In this document: positions 45,043 to 55,583 of the stretch, one piece after another | Numbering within the stretch: the first letter of the stretch is position 1 | How the letters are laid out: each line of letters begins with the position of its first letter | Assembly (NCBI RefSeq): GCF_900637185.1 | Contig: NZ_LR134352.1 | Span: 2,160,001 to 2,224,000 of the forward strand | DNA: 64,000 nucleotides | Direction of reading: 5' to 3' | From: Nocardia asteroides | GTDB taxonomy: Bacteria > Actinomycetota > Actinomycetes > Mycobacteriales > Mycobacteriaceae | Notes under the pieces: model-generated | The model's database searches: none | Told to the model about the DNA's origin: nothing | Seen by the model: the letters and a program-made list of their open reading frames with translations, nothing else | Translations under genes and position numbers: made by a program

Positions 45043-45579
45043 TCAGCGCAGGGCCACCACCGGGAAGTCGACCGGCACCCGCAGCGCGATGTTGACGTAG
45101 TTGGTGAACAGGTTGAGCGCCACCTGGGCGACGAGTTCGACGAGCTCACCGTCGGTCCAGCCGTGCGCCCGCGCCGCCTCGAACTGCGCGTCGGAGACCT
45201 GCCCGCGCTGATCGACCAGGGCCAGCGCGAGCGCCAGCAGCGCGGTCGTCTTCGGGTCGTCGGACTCGCCGAGCTGTGCCGCGACCAACGCCGCGTCGGT
45301 CAGCCCGGCCTTGCGTCCGAGCCCGGTGTGCGCCGCGAGGCAGTATTCGCAACCATTGCGATTGGCCACCGCCACCGCGATCAGCTCGCCGAGCGCGGGC
45401 CCGAGCTCGCCCGCGCCGAGCGCCTGGAACGAACCCCACATGCTGCGCAGCGCGGCGGGCGAATTGGCCACCGCCCGGAACATCGCCGGGGTGGCCCCGA
45501 ACGCGCCGTCGATCTGATCGAGCAGCTCGCGGGTCGCCCCGGTGGCATCGGTCCGGGCGATGAGCGAGACGTACGACAT
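45043..45579 (-). CDS. Carboxymuconolactone decarboxylase/AhpD-like protein
   Basis: A 178-aa AhpD-like protein with the catalytic CxxC-x3-H motif in NRNGCEYCLAAHTGLG, consistent with alkylhydroperoxidase activity (disulfide shuttling) rather than true decarboxylase. GGAGG lies before the ATG. It is divergent from an AraC regulator, so that regulator probably controls it. Confidence 0.9.
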   Translation of the reverse strand: MSYVSLIARTDATGATRELLDQIDGAFGATPAMFRAVANSPAALRSMWGSFQALGAGELGPALGELIAVAVANRNGCEYCLAAHTGLGRKAGLTDAALVAAQLGESDDPKTTALLALALALVDQRGQVSDAQFEAARAHGWTDGELVELVAQVALNLFTNYVNIALRVPVDFPVVALR

Positions 45580-45718
45580 GGTGTCCTCCGTGAAAGTTCC
45601 TCCGCCGGAACCGATCGGCCCGGGCGGATGCCGAAGCATGCTCCCAGCTTCATCGAGTGCGATGGCTGAATGGGTACGAAAAGTCCGCAGTAGGTATCCG
45701 ATCGTCTAATGTCGGGTG

Positions 45719-46576
45719 ATGACCTCGGTCGATCGGTTGTCGCCGCTGCTGGAACAGTTCCGGGTGCGCGCGCACGTGCTCCACACCGGACCGCTGTGCG
45801 GTGTCACCCGATTCGGGGCGGGGGAGGGCCGGGGATTCCTGCACCTGATCCGGTCCGGCGATCTGACCGTCGAGCACCGCGTCCCCGGTGCGGGGCCGCG
45901 GCGCGTGGTGGTGACCGAACCCAGCGTGCTGTTCTACCCGCGCCCGCTGGCCCACGACTTCCACACCGACGCCGAGGGTGACTGCGACTTCGCCTGTGCC
46001 ACCGTCGAGTTCGAAGGAGGCGCGCTGCATCCGCTGGCCCGGGCACTGCCGCCGGTGGTGATCGTGCCGTTGGCCCGGGTCGACGGCCTGGAGGAGGCGC
46101 TCGCGCTGCTGTTCGGCGAGATCGACCGGCACCGGTGCGGGCACCGCGTGGTGGCGGACCGGCTCTTCGAAGTGGTGTTGCTGCAACTGCTGCGCTGGCT
46201 GCTCGACCACACCGGCGCGGTCGCGATGCCACCGGGCCTGCTCACCGGCATCGCCGATCCACAGCTGGCGGGGGTGCTGCTCGCGATCCACGAATCACCC
46301 GGCGACAACTGGACTCTCGCCACCATGGCCCAGCGCGCCGCCCTGTCGCGCAGCGCGTTCGCGGCGCGCTTCCGCGAGATCGTCGGGCAGACCCCGCTGG
46401 AGTACCTGACCGCGTGGCGGTTGGCGGTGGCGCAATTGCGGCTGCAGGCCGGGCGCCCGGTGAAAGCCGTTGCCGCCGAACTCGGTTACGCGAACAGCTC
46501 GGCCCTGTCGCGCGTGTTCACCCAGAAGGTGGGCCGATCGCCGACGGCCTGGCTGGCCGCGCGTGACCAGGGCTGA
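45719..46576 (+). CDS. AraC family transcriptional regulator
   Basis: A 285-aa AraC-type regulator: N-terminal cupin ligand-binding half (about 1-170, typical AraC_binding_2: LHTGPLCGVTRFGAGEGRGFLHLIRSG) and C-terminal double HTH (about 190-285: WTLATMAQRAALSRSAFAARFREIVGQTPLEYLTAWRLAVAQLRL split, then VKAVAAELGYANSSALSRVFTQKVGRSP). Start taken as ATG 45719; GTG 45716 is in frame. Divergent from the AhpD-like gene, a common regulator/peroxidase pairing. Confidence 0.9.
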   Translation: MTSVDRLSPLLEQFRVRAHVLHTGPLCGVTRFGAGEGRGFLHLIRSGDLTVEHRVPGAGPRRVVVTEPSVLFYPRPLAHDFHTDAEGDCDFACATVEFEGGALHPLARALPPVVIVPLARVDGLEEALALLFGEIDRHRCGHRVVADRLFEVVLLQLLRWLLDHTGAVAMPPGLLTGIADPQLAGVLLAIHESPGDNWTLATMAQRAALSRSAFAARFREIVGQTPLEYLTAWRLAVAQLRLQAGRPVKAVAAELGYANSSALSRVFTQKVGRSPTAWLAARDQG

Positions 46577-46783
46577 ACCGCGAAATATTGCGAACGTGTT
46601 GCGGTGACCGTCATACCGCCGCAAAGAGCCGGACAGGTTCCCGTACCGGGACCTTCATCGCAGGGCCGTGGCGCGGTTCTGATCGCGCCATAGACGGCCG
46701 CGATGCTCGGCGAAGCCCGCGACGCGCCCCGGCCAGGTGGCTCGCGCCCGCGGGTGGACTGTTCGAACCTGATGAGGGGAAGT

Positions 46784-47425
46784 ATGAGAATCAACCGTAT
46801 CGGCGCCGGTGTCGCCGTACTCGCGCTGAGTGCTCTGGTGACCGGCACCGCGGGCGCCGACGCCTTCGTCCCGCTGCCCGACGGCGAGCGGGCGGGGCCG
46901 GGGGTCACGGTCAAGCGGACCGGCGAGCGCGCCCTGGTCTCGCCGTCGCTGGCCGCCAACGGCGCGGGCCGGGTGGCCTGGGTGTCGGGCACCGTGACCG
47001 CCGACGTGACCGCCACCCCGGAGGGTGAGGTCGGCCCGTACAACGGCCCGTCCGGCAAGGACGGATCCAACAACTCCTCCACCCACGGCGCCTCGCAGCT
47101 GAACACCGGCTACATCATCGGCTGCCAGGTGGCGATCGGCGACGACGCCATCTCGGCGGGCGTCTCCGGCGGCATCGACCTGTCCGGCGGCAGCATCGGC
47201 GGCTCGGTCGGCCTCGACCTCGGTCCCGGCGACGTGAAGTTCGTCCAGATCGAGAAGAAGGACATCCTGAAGGCCGGCGTCTACTCGGTCGAGTACCAGG
47301 ACGTGGAGATCGAGATCCAGGGCTGCGCCGGTTACGCCCAGGCCCGCGCCTACTCGGTCGTGGAGATCATCGGCGACCACTACTCCAAGACCACCCTCTA
47401 CGGCGCCCCGTTCAGCATCGGCTGA
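46784..47425 (+). CDS. MspA-like porin, copy 1
   Basis: A 213-aa outer-membrane (mycomembrane) porin of the MspA family with a signal peptide (INRIGAGVAVLALSALVTGT, cleaved before DAFVPLPDG). Hallmarks are VSPSLAANGAGRVAWVSG, GYIIGCQVAIGDD, the LDLGPGDVKFVQIE strand and a C-terminal FSIG. Compared with MspA it is longer in the rim loops (GPSGKDGSNNSSTHG). It supports uptake of small hydrophilic solutes. GAGGGGAAGT precedes the ATG. Tandem with copy 2, 32 bp apart. Confidence 0.92.
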   Translation: MRINRIGAGVAVLALSALVTGTAGADAFVPLPDGERAGPGVTVKRTGERALVSPSLAANGAGRVAWVSGTVTADVTATPEGEVGPYNGPSGKDGSNNSSTHGASQLNTGYIIGCQVAIGDDAISAGVSGGIDLSGGSIGGSVGLDLGPGDVKFVQIEKKDILKAGVYSVEYQDVEIEIQGCAGYAQARAYSVVEIIGDHYSKTTLYGAPFSIG

Positions 47426-47457
47426 GCGCACCGCCGAGACCGCATTCGATCCGAGGA

Positions 47458-48135
47458 ATGACACACATGATCGACCGTAAGAATTCGGCCCGCCTGGCCG
47501 GTCTGGCCGGTGCGGCCGCCGTGACGCTGGGCCTGCTGTCCACCGGTGCCGCCAACGCCGACACCTTCGTTCCGCTGCCCGGCGGCGAGATCGTCAAGAC
47601 CCTGTCCGACGGCACCGTCGTCACCGTGCGCCTGGCGGGCGAGTCGGCCAACATCAACCCGTCGATGGGCGCCACCCCGGCGCACCGCAACGCGTGGGTG
47701 TCCGGCAGCGCGCAGGTGGAGCTGTCCGGCGACAACGCCAAGGGCGGCAAGATCTACCCGGGCTACGTCGTGGGCTGCCAGGTGAACATCGACGGCGGCG
47801 GCGTCGAGGGCGGCGTGGAAGGCGAGAGCAGCTGGGACGGCGAGGACGTGAACGTCGGCGCCAGCAGCGGCGCCGAACTGAGTCTGGGCCCCGGCCAGGC
47901 GAAGTCGTTCTACGTGCTCGACATCGAGAAGGCCGACGACTACGGCAACGAGGACCACGGCACCAACAACAAGTTCAAGGGTAAGAGCGGCTCGGTGACC
48001 TGGGCCGACACCACCATCGGCCTCAGCGGCTGCGGTGGGTACGCGCAGGCGCGCGCCTTCGTGAAGGTCAAGGTGGAGACCGAGAACGTGAACTCGGTCG
48101 TCACCCTGTGGGGTCAGCCCTTCAGCATCGGCTGA
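47458..48135 (+). CDS. MspA-like porin, copy 2
   Basis: A 225-aa MspA-family porin with signal peptide (RLAGLAGAAAVTLGLLSTGA, mature DTFVPLPGGE). Conserved blocks: INPSMGATPAHRNAWVSGSAQVEL, GYVVGCQVNIDGG, LSLGPGQAKSFYVLDIEK and terminal GYAQARAFVKVKVETENVNSVVTLWG split. An alternative start is ATG 47467, better placed relative to GAGG. It ends overlapping the convergent histidine kinase gene by 22 bp. Two paralogues in tandem suggest recent duplication and specialised pore lumens. Confidence 0.92.
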   Translation: MTHMIDRKNSARLAGLAGAAAVTLGLLSTGAANADTFVPLPGGEIVKTLSDGTVVTVRLAGESANINPSMGATPAHRNAWVSGSAQVELSGDNAKGGKIYPGYVVGCQVNIDGGGVEGGVEGESSWDGEDVNVGASSGAELSLGPGQAKSFYVLDIEKADDYGNEDHGTNNKFKGKSGSVTWADTTIGLSGCGGYAQARAFVKVKVETENVNSVVTLWGQPFSIG

Positions 48136-49532
48136 TCCCCGGCCCCGGCGGCGGCGCCCTCCGTGTGGAGCGAGGGGACCGTCAGCACGAAACGCGCACC
48201 GCCGCCGGGGCGGTCGACGCACCGCAGCGTGCCGCCGTGCCCGGCGACGGTCTCGGCGACCAGCGCCAGGCCGATCCCGGTGCCCGCCGTCGCCGGCGCC
48301 GCGGTGACGAACCGGTCGAAGATGCGCTCGCGGTCGGCGGGCGCGACACCGGGCCCGGCATCGTCGACGAGGACCCTGACCTCCGCACCGTCGCGTTCCA
48401 CCCGCACCCCGGCCAGTCCGCCGCCGTGCCGGTCGGCGTTGGCGAGCAGATTCACCAGCGCCCGTTCGAGTTCCATCCGCCGCCCGCGCACCATGCCGGG
48501 GTCGCCGATGTCGAGCAGTTCGGGCGCCGCGCCCCGGCCGCGCAGCAGGTGGGTGAGCAGTTCGGCCAGCGACAGCGGCGCCGGCTCGGACCGGTGGATG
48601 CCCGCTTCGGCGCGGGCCAGCGCGAGCATGTCGTCGAGCAGGCCGCGCAGATAGGCGGTCTCCTCGACCAGCAGTCCCAGTGCCGCGCGCGGCCGTTCGG
48701 ACAGTTCGTCGCTGTGCCCGGCGAGGACGGTGGCGGTGGTGGTGAGCGTGGTCAGCGGGGTGCGCAGTTCGTGACTCAGGTCCGAGACCAGCCGGTGTTC
48801 GCGTTCGATCCGGCGGTGCAGGGAATCGACCATGGCGTTGAACGCGTCGACCATGGTGGACAGGTCGGGGTCGTCGTCGCCGGGCAGTCGCAGATCCTGT
48901 TCGCCCGCGGAGATCCGGGCGGCGGTGCGCGCGACCTGGCGCAGCGGGCTCAGCGTGCGCTGCGCGGCCCAGGCGCCCGAGATCGCGGCGACCGCCACGG
49001 CGAGCAGGGCGCAGGCGAACAGGATGGTGCGCAGCAGCCGCAGCGTGGCCTCGAGCTCACGCAGCGGCGCGAATTCGTAGAGCACGGTGCCGTCGTCGAC
49101 GGTGGTCCACACCCGCAGGTACGGCTGGTCGCCGAGCCGGACGCGAGTGGCGGTGCTGGGCAGCGCCGCGGTGGGGTCGATCGCGGGCGGGGCCAGCGGG
49201 ACGAATCCGTCGTCGACACCGACGGCCGTCCAGCGTGAATCCCGGTGCAGGACGGCGATATAGCCCGTCGGCAGGTGCAGGGCGTCGAGCGCCTGCGCGC
49301 TGGTGACGGCCGGATCGTCCAGACGCAGCCGCAGCAGTTCGGCGTGCACGGCGACCGCGCGGTCGACGGTCCGGACCCGCTGCGCCTCCATGTACCGCGT
49401 GCTGATCCCGTACACCGAGGCGGCCAGCACCACCGCGACCACGCTCGCGCCGAGCACGAACGCGGTCATCACCCGCCCGCGCAGGCCACGGAACCGGGCG
49501 GGCAGGCGCGGGCGGCGATCAGGACCGGGCAT
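48114..49532 (-). CDS. Sensor histidine kinase (HAMP-type)
   Basis: A 472-aa membrane kinase: two TM helices (about 20-42 and 165-187) enclosing an extracytoplasmic sensor, HAMP (about 188-245), H-box DLSHELRTPLTTL, N-box ALVNLLANADRHG, and GTGIGLALV/GGARFVL. It is a partner of the OmpR-type regulator just upstream; MprB/PrrB-like in layout. Signal unknown. Its start overlaps the regulator stop by 14 bp. Confidence 0.92.
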   Translation of the reverse strand: MPGPDRRPRLPARFRGLRGRVMTAFVLGASVVAVVLAASVYGISTRYMEAQRVRTVDRAVAVHAELLRLRLDDPAVTSAQALDALHLPTGYIAVLHRDSRWTAVGVDDGFVPLAPPAIDPTAALPSTATRVRLGDQPYLRVWTTVDDGTVLYEFAPLRELEATLRLLRTILFACALLAVAVAAISGAWAAQRTLSPLRQVARTAARISAGEQDLRLPGDDDPDLSTMVDAFNAMVDSLHRRIEREHRLVSDLSHELRTPLTTLTTTATVLAGHSDELSERPRAALGLLVEETAYLRGLLDDMLALARAEAGIHRSEPAPLSLAELLTHLLRGRGAAPELLDIGDPGMVRGRRMELERALVNLLANADRHGGGLAGVRVERDGAEVRVLVDDAGPGVAPADRERIFDRFVTAAPATAGTGIGLALVAETVAGHGGTLRCVDRPGGGARFVLTVPSLHTEGAAAGAGDQPMLKG

Positions 49533-50223
49533 CGAGCCGATAGCCGAGGCCGCGCACGGTCACGATCAGGCGCGGGTCGGCGGCATCGCGTTCGATCTTG
49601 GTGCGCAGCCTGCGCACGTGCACGTCGACGATGCGTTCGTCGCCGAAGAAGCCGCGATCCCAGATCTTGTCCAGCAGCAGCTGCCTGCTCAGCACCAGGC
49701 CGTCGTGCTGGGCCAGTTCGCACAGCAGCCGGAACTCGGTGAGGGTGAGGTGCACGTCCGCTCCGGCCAGGCGCAGCGAGCCGCGTTCGGGGCACAGCAC
49801 CAGCCGCCGGTCCGCGTCCAGGACCAGCTCGGTGACCTCGCGTTCGCCGGTGGCGCGGGAGCGGCGGCGCAGGGCACGGATGCGGGCGGTGAGTTCCTTC
49901 ACCTCGAACGGTTTGGTGACGAAGTCGTCGGCGCCCGCCTCGAGCGCGGCCACTACGTCGTGGGTGTCGTCGCGCGCGCTGACCACGATGATCGGCACGT
50001 CGTGGTCGCGGCGCACCTCGCGGATACAGGTGAAACCGTCCATGCCGCCGAGCATCAGGTCCACGATCATCACATCGGGGGCGCCGAGTTCGCGGACCTG
50101 CGCGAGCGCCACCTCCGCCCGTTCGGCCTCGGCGACGAGGTAACCCTCGTCCTCCATCGCCAGTCGTAGCGACGTACGGACCCGGGTGTCGTCCTCGACG
50201 ATCATCAACTGCGCGCTCATCAT
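49519..50223 (-). CDS. OmpR/PhoB-type response regulator
   Basis: A 234-aa regulator: receiver with acidic pair MIVEDDTRVR, phospho-Asp in MIVDLMLGGMDGF, Lys in FVTKPFEVKEL; then a winged helix (LRLAGADVHLTLTEFRLLCELAQHDGLVLSRQLLLDKIW split, DERIVDVHVRRLRTKI). Two ATGs, 50223 and 50220, with GAAGGA before them. Transcribed with the kinase; the target is unknown. It is divergent from corA, which is a possible target by position. Confidence 0.93.
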   Translation of the reverse strand: MMSAQLMIVEDDTRVRTSLRLAMEDEGYLVAEAERAEVALAQVRELGAPDVMIVDLMLGGMDGFTCIREVRRDHDVPIIVVSARDDTHDVVAALEAGADDFVTKPFEVKELTARIRALRRRSRATGEREVTELVLDADRRLVLCPERGSLRLAGADVHLTLTEFRLLCELAQHDGLVLSRQLLLDKIWDRGFFGDERIVDVHVRRLRTKIERDAADPRLIVTVRGLGYRLDARS

Positions 50224-50277
50224 GTCCTTCGTACCGGTAACCACCGCCGCGGGCCAGGCGAGCGGGAGACCGGCGAC

Positions 50278-51375
50278 GTGGCCGGCACCTACGATCGGGT
50301 GGTGTCGTCCGCTCCACAGTTCCGGTTCCGCCGTTCCCGTCTCGCGCCCGAGCCGCCGGTGCCGGGGCCCGCGGTCCCGACGGCACGGGCGATCGTGGAC
50401 TGCGGCGTCTATGTCGAGGGCAGGCGGCTGCCGGGCCGGTTCACTCCGGCCGAGGCGCGGGCCGCGGTCCGGGAGCGGGGCAAGGGCTTCGTCTGGATCG
50501 GGCTGTTCGAACCGGACCTGCGCCAGATGGGGGAGATCGCCGCGACCTTCGACCTGCACGCGCTGGCGGTCGAGGACGCCGTGCACGCCCACCAGCGCCC
50601 CAAACTGGAGCGCTACGACGACATCCTGGTGACGGTGATGCGGACGGTGGCCTACGTCGAGCACGACATGCACGCGGTCAGCGAGATCGTCGAGACCGGC
50701 GAGATCATGGTGTTCACCGGCCCCGATTTCGTCGTCGCGGTCCGGCACGGCGAGCATTCGGGCCTGGCCGACGTGCGGCACCGGCTCGAACAGGATCCCG
50801 AGCGGATGGCGCACGGCCCCGGCGTGGTGCTGCACGCCATCGCCGACCGGATCGTCGACTCCTACATCGCGGTCGCCCAGGCCGTGGAGTACGACGTGGA
50901 GTCGATCGAGGAGGAACTGTTCACCCCGCGCTCGCGGCTGCCGATCGAGTCGATCTATCAGCTCAAGCGCGAGATCGTGGAACTGCGCCGCGCGGTGAGC
51001 CCGCTGGCGCTGCCGTTGCAGACCCTCACCGGGCCGGTGTCACCGCTGTCGAAGGAGGCCCGGCGTTATCTGCGCGATGTGGCCGACCACCACGCGGGCG
51101 TCGCCGAACGGATCAACGATCTCGACGAGTCCCTCACCGCCCTGGTCGGCGCGGCGGTGGCCAAGATCGCGATCCAGCAGAACGCCGACATGCGCCGCAT
51201 CTCCGCCTTCGTCGCGATCCTGGCCGTGCCGACGATGATCGCCGGCATCTACGGCATGAACTTCGACCACATGCCCGAACTGCACCAGCGCTGGGGCTAT
51301 CCCGCCGTCCTGATCATCATGGTCGTGCTCTGCACGGGACTGTTCGCCGCCTTCCGCCGCATCAAGTGGTTGTGA
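50278..51375 (+). CDS. corA: CorA-like magnesium/cobalt transporter
   Basis: A 365-aa CorA: long acidic cytoplasmic N-terminal domain, then two TM helices. The selectivity motif GMN is present in IAGIYGMNFDHMPELHQRWGYP (split: IAGIYGMN, FDHMPELHQRWGYP). Its usual length (about 320-370). The GTG at 50278 lies 11 bases after GGGAG; GTG at 50302 is an alternative. It mediates Mg2+ or Co2+ influx. Next to mgtC, another magnesium-related gene. Confidence 0.92.
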   Translation: MAGTYDRVVSSAPQFRFRRSRLAPEPPVPGPAVPTARAIVDCGVYVEGRRLPGRFTPAEARAAVRERGKGFVWIGLFEPDLRQMGEIAATFDLHALAVEDAVHAHQRPKLERYDDILVTVMRTVAYVEHDMHAVSEIVETGEIMVFTGPDFVVAVRHGEHSGLADVRHRLEQDPERMAHGPGVVLHAIADRIVDSYIAVAQAVEYDVESIEEELFTPRSRLPIESIYQLKREIVELRRAVSPLALPLQTLTGPVSPLSKEARRYLRDVADHHAGVAERINDLDESLTALVGAAVAKIAIQQNADMRRISAFVAILAVPTMIAGIYGMNFDHMPELHQRWGYPAVLIIMVVLCTGLFAAFRRIKWL

Positions 51376-51386
51376 CGCGGCGGTTT

Positions 51387-51818
51387 TCACGCGACGTGCT
51401 CGGGCTTGCGGTCCACGGCCCGGCCCGCAGCCCGTAGCGCCACATTGGCCACGACGACGGCGACGGTGCCCGCGGCCGCGGTGGCGTACATCCCGGCTCC
51501 GGCCAGCGAACCGACCGCCGCCGCGCACCACAGCGTGGCCGCGGTGTTCAGCCCGCGCACATCGACGCCGTCCCGGATGATCACACCGGCGCCGAGAAAC
51601 CCGATACCGGAGACGATCTGCGCGGCGACCCGCGTCGGATCGGCGTCACCGCCGTGAAAACCATTGGCGGACAACAGGACGAACAACGCGGCGCCGGCGG
51701 CGACCAGCGCGTTGGTGCGCAGCCCCGCCATCCGCGCACGGTACTGACGCTCGACGCCGATGAGCGCGCCGAGTCCTACCGCCGCTCCCAGCCGGAGCAG
51801 CATTTCCAAGGTCGACAT
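51387..51818 (-). CDS. mgtC: MgtC/SapB family membrane protein
   Basis: A 143-aa MgtC-like protein with about four to five helices: LLRLGAAVGLGALIGVERQYRARMAGLRTNALVAAGAALF split over TM1-2 and SGIGFLGAGVIIRDGVDVRGLNTAATLWCAAAVGSLAGAGMY. MgtC supports growth at low magnesium and in macrophages. The C-terminal ACT-like domain of long MgtC forms is absent. Convergent with corA, sharing magnesium as theme, with a structured leader upstream. Confidence 0.92.
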   Translation of the reverse strand: MSTLEMLLRLGAAVGLGALIGVERQYRARMAGLRTNALVAAGAALFVLLSANGFHGGDADPTRVAAQIVSGIGFLGAGVIIRDGVDVRGLNTAATLWCAAAVGSLAGAGMYATAAAGTVAVVVANVALRAAGRAVDRKPEHVA

Positions 51819-51825
51819 GGGGAAT

Positions 51826-51902
51826 CACACCCTTCGGGGTGGAGGTGGTGAACGAGGGACACGTCTCTACTGCGACTTCCATCGGGCACGACAACCACCT
51901 CC
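51826..51902 (-). promoter_or_regulatory. Structured leader of mgtC, candidate Mg-responsive element
   Basis: In the mgtC direction GGAGGTGGT (51902-51894) pairs with ACCACCTCC (51849-51841), enclosing about 44 bases, and is followed by CACCC-CGAA-GGGTG (51842-51829), which hides the AAGGG likely used as ribosome site before the ATG at 51818. GTGCCC, GTC and AGAGACG in the large loop vaguely recall the M-box (ykoK) core; not enough to assign. Confidence 0.45.
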
Positions 51903-52017
51903 TCACGCGACCAGGTCTGGAGTGGGTTCGGCGCACGGCCGGTCCGGCGCCACTCCTCGGCAGACCTCTGGCAGTAAACACCCGGCAACCCGAGCGCGCA
52001 ACCGTGTTCCGCGCCAC

Positions 52018-52881
52018 TCACCCGTGCGGCTCGGACTCCGGGCGGACGATCAGCAGCGGGCAGGGTGCGCCGTGCAGGACGGCCTGGGCGACGGAGCCGA
52101 TGGCGGGGTCGACAGCGCCGCCGCGGCCCCGGCTGCCGACCACGATCAGCTGGGCGCCCGCCGCGGCGGTGAGAATGGCGCGGGCGGGGCGGTCCTCGAC
52201 GACGATGCGCTCGACCAGGACGTCGGGGAACTTCTCGCGATAGCCGGCCAGGCTCGCCGACAGCTCCGCCTCGGCTTCGGCCTGCATGGTCTCGCGGGCC
52301 TCGTAGCGGAAGAACTCCGACCAGGCGCGCACCGCGATCAGCCGGACGCCGCGCCGGCTCGCCTCGTCGAAGGCCAGGGTGAGCGCGCAGGCGCTGTCGC
52401 CGGAACCGTCGACGCCGACCACCACGGCACCGGCCGACGGCACCGGCGGCTCCGGCACCACCGCCACCGGGCACACCGCGTGCCGGGCGACCGCCGTGCT
52501 CACCGAGCCCAGCAGGGTGCGCCGCAGCGCGCCGAGCCCGCGACTGCCCACCACCAGCAGTCGCGCCGATTCGCTGTGACGCCGCAGCACCGCCCGCGCG
52601 TCGCCCACCTCGGCGGCGGTCGACACGATCAGCCCGTCCGGCACCTGTCTCGCCGCCTCGGCGACCACGGTTTCACCCTGGGCGCAGAGTGTTTCACCGT
52701 CGAAGAGCGGGCCACTGAGTCCCGGCCCGTAGTCGACCGGGATCTCCACCGCGGTGACGAGGTGCAGCGGCGCCCGATGATGGGCGGCGAACTCGGCCGC
52801 CCACCGCAGGGCGATCCGAGCCTGCGATGAACCGTCGACACCTACGACGACGACACGGCCCTGGGTGTCGGGAAAGAACAT
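52018..52881 (-). CDS. Universal stress protein, two tandem Usp domains
   Basis: A 287-aa protein with two Usp domains (about 1-145 and 150-287). ATP-binding loops: LLVVGSRGLGALRRTLLGSV in the first and LIVVGSRGRGGAVDPAIGSV in the second; both match the G-2x-G-9x-G(S/T) type. Mycobacterial two-domain Usps are in the DevR dormancy regulon. A pair of DevR-box-like sites lies 52-87 bp upstream, supporting the same control. It follows devS on the same strand. Confidence 0.92.
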   Translation of the reverse strand: MFFPDTQGRVVVVGVDGSSQARIALRWAAEFAAHHRAPLHLVTAVEIPVDYGPGLSGPLFDGETLCAQGETVVAEAARQVPDGLIVSTAAEVGDARAVLRRHSESARLLVVGSRGLGALRRTLLGSVSTAVARHAVCPVAVVPEPPVPSAGAVVVGVDGSGDSACALTLAFDEASRRGVRLIAVRAWSEFFRYEARETMQAEAEAELSASLAGYREKFPDVLVERIVVEDRPARAILTAAAGAQLIVVGSRGRGGAVDPAIGSVAQAVLHGAPCPLLIVRPESEPHG

Positions 52882-52932
52882 GACGGCTCCTCTGTCCCTT
52901 CCACTGTGCGTCGCCGACGTCGCACGGGGACA

Positions 52933-52968
52933 GGGCCGCAGGACCCGCCCGCCAGGGCCGAAAGTCCC
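52933..52968. promoter_or_regulatory. Paired DevR boxes upstream of the Usp gene
   Basis: GGGCCGCAGGACCC (52933-52946) and GGGCCGAAAGTCCC (52955-52968) resemble the DevR consensus GGGACTWWAGTCCC; on the Usp strand the near one reads GGGACTTTCGGCCC (12 of 14). Their centres are 22 bp apart. Confidence 0.7.
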
Positions 52969-52975
52969 TCGGCGC

Positions 52976-55489
<2,514 letters not shown>

Positions 55490-55492
55490 TCA

Positions 55493-55528
55493 GGGCCGAA
55501 GGTCACCCGGGCCGGGGACCCGTGTCCC
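55493..55528. promoter_or_regulatory. Paired DevR boxes between devR and sulP
   Basis: GGGCCGAAGGTCAC (55493-55506) and GGGACCCGTGTCCC (55515-55528) lie 22 bp centre to centre in the divergent interval, 95-130 bp before devR and 56-91 bp before the SulP start. Confidence 0.65.
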
Positions 55529-55583
55529 GATCCGGTGTCGTGGACCGCCGGATCGCGCGTCGCGAGCGCACAATGTTCGCACT

